Source of the DNA: Paenibacillus nanensis
Lineage (GTDB): Bacteria; Bacillota; Bacilli; Paenibacillales; Paenibacillaceae
Length of the DNA stretch: 64,000 bases
NCBI RefSeq assembly: GCF_003583765.1
Contig: NZ_QXQA01000001.1
Span: forward strand, 186,001-250,000
Direction of reading: 5' to 3'
Position numbers and translations under genes: made by a program. The first letter of the stretch is position 1. Each line of letters begins with the position of its first letter. Positions 60,456-64,000 of the stretch are shown in pieces. The notes under the pieces were generated by a model. The model worked only from the letters and a program-made list of their open reading frames with translations. It was not told the DNA's origin and did not search any database.

Positions 60456-61693
60456 GTATACAGCCTCTTTGATTTTACTGTTCCGCTGGGCAAATCCTCG
60501 CGCTTGCCGGTTGGAATGACCTCGATACCTTGCAGAAGACGGTTTTGAATCATCTGTCCGATCTCCTCGATTTTCCTCTCTACATCCGTCTGTATGGCCG
60601 TTGCTGTGTCCTCACGCCAGCCTTCTCCCGCGATATATAGCTTCAATTTGTTATCGCGCACCATCACGCGAAGGGCGGCATGCGGCAGATGCTTGCTGAC
60701 CACCTCTTCGATATCGTATAGGCTTATTTTTTCGCCGTGCTTCAGCTCGTGTCCGATCCGCTTCGTCAAGCAGCGAAACGTCTGCAGCGGCTTGCCGTCT
60801 TTGTGAACCGTCCGAAAGTCGCGGACGACATCATACGTGACGTAACGAATGACGGGGAAGAGGCTCCGTTCAAAAGAGGTCAACACCAGTACGCCTTCCT
60901 CTTCGCCAAGCGGCTGAAACCCTTCGCCGAGCTGCTCTGCGGGGAGAGACTCGCCGATGAGGCCGTCCGCAAGCACATAGCGCCCCAGCTCGTGATCGAA
61001 GGCCGCGATCGCGCCGACTTCGATGGAGCCGTAGGTATCCAGAATATCGGCAGGCGCGAGCCCGAAGCGCGCGGCCATCCTTCGCTGCCATTCGGACGAG
61101 GCGAGCTCGCCGACCAGGATGATTTTGCGAAGACCTAAAGAGGGCGGGTCTGAAGCCGCATCGGCGATCGCTTCAAGAATCGAAGGCATGGTATAGAGAA
61201 GCTGGGGCTGAAAATGTCTGATGCTGCTCAAGTGTTCTTCAATGGGAGCTGTGAACGGAATCGCCTCGGCTTGCAGCCCCATGCTTGCAAAAATAGACAG
61301 CGCCGTGCTTGCCGCATGACCCGTGCCGAGATCGGCCATCGCTTTAGTGAGGGTATGCCGCTCGCCCAGCCACGCGAGATAGCTTTTTCTTTTGGCCTCC
61401 ATGTAGCGGAAGTCATCTTCCGCGGAATAGTAGATCGCTTTGCGAATGCCCGTGGATGTCCCGGAGGTTCTGTAAACCGATAAGCCGAACTCCGTGCGGG
61501 GGGATTGCGCATAGTAATATTTCTCGAGCTTCTCCGCGCCTAGCAGTGGAAGCCTCTCAAGAAGAGAAGAGGGAGAGTCGTGCTGATCGTCAAGGGTAAT
61601 GCTAGAGGGCTCTAACAAGTCTTTGTACCATGGATGCAACCGGGTGATGAGCCGCAGCTGCTCGGTCAGAAGACGCATTTTATTGTCGCGCAT
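60452..61693 (-). CDS. PaaK-like AMP-forming ligase of the diaminopropionate unit
   Basis: This 413-residue adenylating enzyme resembles phenylacetate-CoA ligase and F390-synthetase relatives. It has YRTSGTSTGIRKAIYYS (ATP loop), ADILDTYGSIEVGAIAAFD, VIRYVTYDVV and the C-terminal RRED-like VIPTGKREDLPSGTVKS. It probably activates a carboxylic acid for joining to diaminopropionate. ATG 61693 has GGAGGAGGG 7-8 bases upstream, whereas 61753 has no site. No carrier protein, NRPS or siderophore synthetase is adjacent, so the acceptor is unknown. Confidence 0.85.
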   Translation of the reverse strand: MRDNKMRLLTEQLRLITRLHPWYKDLLEPSSITLDDQHDSPSSLLERLPLLGAEKLEKYYYAQSPRTEFGLSVYRTSGTSTGIRKAIYYSAEDDFRYMEAKRKSYLAWLGERHTLTKAMADLGTGHAASTALSIFASMGLQAEAIPFTAPIEEHLSSIRHFQPQLLYTMPSILEAIADAASDPPSLGLRKIILVGELASSEWQRRMAARFGLAPADILDTYGSIEVGAIAAFDHELGRYVLADGLIGESLPAEQLGEGFQPLGEEEGVLVLTSFERSLFPVIRYVTYDVVRDFRTVHKDGKPLQTFRCLTKRIGHELKHGEKISLYDIEEVVSKHLPHAALRVMVRDNKLKLYIAGEGWREDTATAIQTDVERKIEEIGQMIQNRLLQGIEVIPTGKREDLPSGTVKSKRLYT

Positions 61694-61930
61694 AGATGCT
61701 CCCTCCTCCGGTTTTAACGGTTCAACCATCCCGATTGCCGTTACTTTAAGCATATGTTTTTGGGAGATATTGGTTCGGTTATGACGACAGCGGCCTAAAG
61801 CGATTTTTTGATTTTTTCGTATAGTAATACTAGAACGAGATTAACAGAGACAAGAGTCTATCAGTAGAAACAATAGCGGAGCAAAATTCCGCCTGCGCCC
61901 CAAGCAGGCGAGAAGGGAGTTCATTATTTT

Positions 61931-62740
61931 ATGCCTAAGCTTAACGTGAAATCTAGCAGAAAGGTCTACCGCATTGCCGACAAGTGGGCCAAAACCAATG
62001 TTATGCTTCAAGATAAAGGTCTGCGCTCGTTTATTCCCGTAACCCGGAGATTCAACCAGAGTACGTTTCGCAGCATGCTGCAGCGCTACAGGATGGTTTA
62101 CGTAAAGCCGACGTTCGGTTCACTCGGGCGCGGCGTGATGCGGGTGGAGAAAAGAGCGGGCGGTACGTATTCGTACCAGCTTGGGGGGAGAAGGCGGTCG
62201 TTTAAAAGCTTTGACGCGCTTTACCGCGCCGTCAAACAGGACACGCTGGGCAAAAGCTATCTCGTGCAGCAAGGCATTCATGCGCTTGGATATGAAGGAA
62301 GAAGCTATGATTTGCGGGTTGTCGTGCAGCAGTCTCCTTCCGGCGGATTGGAAGCCACGGGGACTGTAGCAAGGGTAGCCCACCCTGGCAAAATCGTAAC
62401 AAACGGCAGCCAAGGGGGCACCATCCTTCCGGCAGAGCAGGTGCTGGGGATTTCGACTTCACCGCTTCAACGGGTCAAGCTGCTCAGGACGATCGACCAA
62501 ATCGGCGTCAACACGATGAAGCGTCTTCGCCGCCGTTATCCGAGACTGAAGGAGATCGGACTCGATGTCGCGATTGACCGCAATCACCATCCATGGATTT
62601 TGGAAGTGAATACGACGCCGGATCATTGTCCGTTCGCGATTTTACAGGATCAGACGATGATTCGCAAAATAATCGATTATGGCAGCAGGTATGGACGCAG
62701 GTACCGACTGAAATGCTTCAAAGCCAAAACGACCTTGTAA
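61931..62740 (+). CDS. YheC/YheD-family ATP-grasp protein (spore-coat associated)
   Basis: This 269-residue protein fits the YheC/YheD family. It begins with a basic segment, then VYVKPTFGSLGRGVMRVEK (ATP-binding lysine), LVQQGI, SYDLRVVVQQS and EIGLDVAIDRNHHPWILEVNTTP, which together make an ATP-grasp active site. Family members in Bacillus are associated with the spore coat, but their reaction is unknown. GAAGGGAG lies 11 bases before the ATG. It is monocistronic and divergent from the diaminopropionate unit. Confidence 0.88.
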   Translation: MPKLNVKSSRKVYRIADKWAKTNVMLQDKGLRSFIPVTRRFNQSTFRSMLQRYRMVYVKPTFGSLGRGVMRVEKRAGGTYSYQLGGRRRSFKSFDALYRAVKQDTLGKSYLVQQGIHALGYEGRSYDLRVVVQQSPSGGLEATGTVARVAHPGKIVTNGSQGGTILPAEQVLGISTSPLQRVKLLRTIDQIGVNTMKRLRRRYPRLKEIGLDVAIDRNHHPWILEVNTTPDHCPFAILQDQTMIRKIIDYGSRYGRRYRLKCFKAKTTL

Positions 62741-62745
62741 ATAGT

Positions 62746-62785
62746 GAAAGAGCCGGCGCATGCGGGATGCGCCGGCTCTTTATCG
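62746..62785. terminator. Bidirectional hairpin terminator
   Basis: AAAGAGCCGGCGCAT pairs perfectly with ATGCGCCGGCTCTTT between the YheC/YheD gene and the converging SLH gene. Confidence 0.85.
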
Positions 62786-62799
62786 CTTCTGTGCCGTTC

Positions 62800-64000
62800 T
62801 TATTTTTTTGGAGCGATAGAGAAGATGACTTGCTTCTGTTTGCTGTCGATCAGCAGGGTCACCGTATCATTGCCGATTTCGGCATAGGTTTTGCTGACGA
62901 TCTGGCCGCCCTCCACCTTTGCGCATACGTCGCTGAACAATTGCTTGAATTCGGAAGCATTGTAGCCGAACAGCCCGTTCGCGAATTGCTCGATGACTTC
63001 CTTATTGCGCGCCAGTGTGCCTTCCCGAAGCCTGATCGTAATACCGTATGTGTTGTATTGCGGATCCAGCCAGATCGAAGCTTCTTCATTAACCGCCGTG
63101 GAGCTCGCCGCGCTGCTTTGGTTCTGCACGCTTTCCTTCTCGGCTTGATCTTTGTAGAGTCTTAACGTGGTGTCGAACACGTCGTGATTGGCGCCTCTTA
63201 ACGCGCCTACCGTTAGAAGCGATTCATAGGCGTCCCACATCCGCTTGTCGGGGAACACAATAATTTTGCTGCCCCCGCCTGCCGTCGGAACGACGCGCTC
63301 CAGCTTGTCCGGGGACACGTTGACCGCGATGCGTTTGCTCTTATGGGTCAGTCGCTCGAGGATGATGAGAGCTTGAGCCCGGGTGACCTTTTGCCCAACG
63401 CCGAAAAAGCCGTTCGGGAACCCTTCCATAATCCCCTTTACGAGAGCTTCGGCGATGAAGCGCTGCTCCCGTTCCGTCGCGCTGTTAATATCGCCGTATG
63501 CTTGCGCCATCTTTTGGCCGAAGACGCTGTCCTCCAGAAACTCCGTTTCTTGAAGCGTGTAGTAGATGACCTCGGCAACATTTTCGCGTGTCATATCCGC
63601 TTGGAAGTCCGTGTAGCGGCTTTTATTGATGAAGTGCAGATCGCTGGCGATATCGATAAATTCTTTGGCCCAGTAGCCGGATGCGCTAGGCTCGAACGAG
63701 AAATAACGATAATCCTGCTGCAGGATCGTCTGGTTCTCGAGACTCAACGAGGCTAGAAAAGCGCTGTTCCAGCTGCGAGTGCCGTTAGGGTGCAAATCGG
63801 AGTAGGACAGGATAAGCATTTTGACGAACTGATCGATCTTAACCGGCTCTTCCGGGCGAAAAGTCCCATCGGCGTAACCGTCCAGGATGCCTCTATTAAC
63901 CATGTCTTTAATCGTGGCTTCCGCCCAATGCCCTTTTGTATCTGAAAATCCTGCGCTTGGAGCAGCCGCCGCTGCGCGTTCGAAGGTCGAAGGAAGCGAA
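62800..64000 (-). CDS. S-layer homology (SLH) protein, 5' end cut by window edge
   Basis: The minus-strand frame stays open to the window edge, giving 399 residues. The first SLH repeat starts at FSDTKGHWAEATIKDMV, upstream of the first ATG (63903), so the true start lies outside the window. Two more SLH-like repeats follow (FSFEPSASGYWAKEFID, and YGDINSATEREQRFIAEALV with GFFGVGQKVTRAQAL). A C-terminal domain of about 180 residues without a motif I recognise completes it. SLH triplets bind pyruvylated cell-wall polymer, so this is a surface-anchored protein. Confidence 0.88.
   Translation of the reverse strand, partial: SLPSTFERAAAAAPSAGFSDTKGHWAEATIKDMVNRGILDGYADGTFRPEEPVKIDQFVKMLILSYSDLHPNGTRSWNSAFLASLSLENQTILQQDYRYFSFEPSASGYWAKEFIDIASDLHFINKSRYTDFQADMTRENVAEVIYYTLQETEFLEDSVFGQKMAQAYGDINSATEREQRFIAEALVKGIMEGFPNGFFGVGQKVTRAQALIILERLTHKSKRIAVNVSPDKLERVVPTAGGGSKIIVFPDKRMWDAYESLLTVGALRGANHDVFDTTLRLYKDQAEKESVQNQSSAASSTAVNEEASIWLDPQYNTYGITIRLREGTLARNKEVIEQFANGLFGYNASEFKQLFSDVCAKVEGGQIVSKTYAEIGNDTVTLLIDSKQKQVIFSIAPKK

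Overview
The window looks like chromosome of a spore-forming Gram-positive of the Paenibacillaceae (Paenibacillus or Cohnella type). Reasons: moderately high GC, strong AGGAGG-type ribosome sites, frequent TTG and GTG starts, a spore-coat transglutaminase (tgl), a YheC/YheD spore-coat ATP-grasp protein, a KinB-like kinase, SLH surface proteins, and CUT1 sugar transporters paired with YesM/YesN-type regulators. I found no phage, insertion sequence, CRISPR array, rRNA or tRNA.

Layout. 1-2.85 kb: an MFS exporter fragment divergent from an SgrR-like regulator. 2.85-4.5 kb: a gene-free repeat mosaic containing two extra copies of the upstream region and start codon of the next gene, followed by an alpha/beta hydrolase and a DinB-family protein. 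5.9-12.6 kb: a secreted protein, then a two-component system feeding a lantibiotic/bacitracin-type ABC exporter. The 3' end of its last permease gene is repeated twice downstream. 12.7-17.4 kb: a PadR regulator with a HAAS-FtsW-like membrane protein, a flavoprotein and a BtrH-like protein.

17.4-25.6 kb holds the most interesting block, an RNA-repair island. Two WYL-domain regulators are divergent from RlaP (pol-beta nucleotidyltransferase), Hen1 (RNA 3'-end 2'-O-methyltransferase), Pnkp (kinase-phosphatase-ligase) and RtcB. The operon encodes two chemically different RNA sealing routes, with 3'-end marking in between.

25.7-45 kb: membrane proteins, a second two-component system with a duplicated sensor module, uridine kinase, and two CHRD proteins that appear to start at AUC. 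Then come an aldo/keto reductase, a diguanylate cyclase that also seems to start at AUC, a KinB-like kinase, a ribose-type sugar ABC operon, an RDD protein and HflX. A structured non-coding RNA with its own promoter and terminator lies upstream of hflX. 45-53.5 kb: a CUT1 sugar ABC operon with an FAD oxidoreductase and a YesN/YesM pair. 53.5-64 kb: a secreted coiled-coil protein behind a leader hairpin, an AraC-family gene remnant, a HAD phosphatase, tgl, bioB under a BirA-type operator, and a lipoprotein cyclophilin. A three-gene L-2,3-diaminopropionate unit (AMP-ligase, sbnA, sbnB), a YheC/YheD protein and a truncated SLH protein complete the window.
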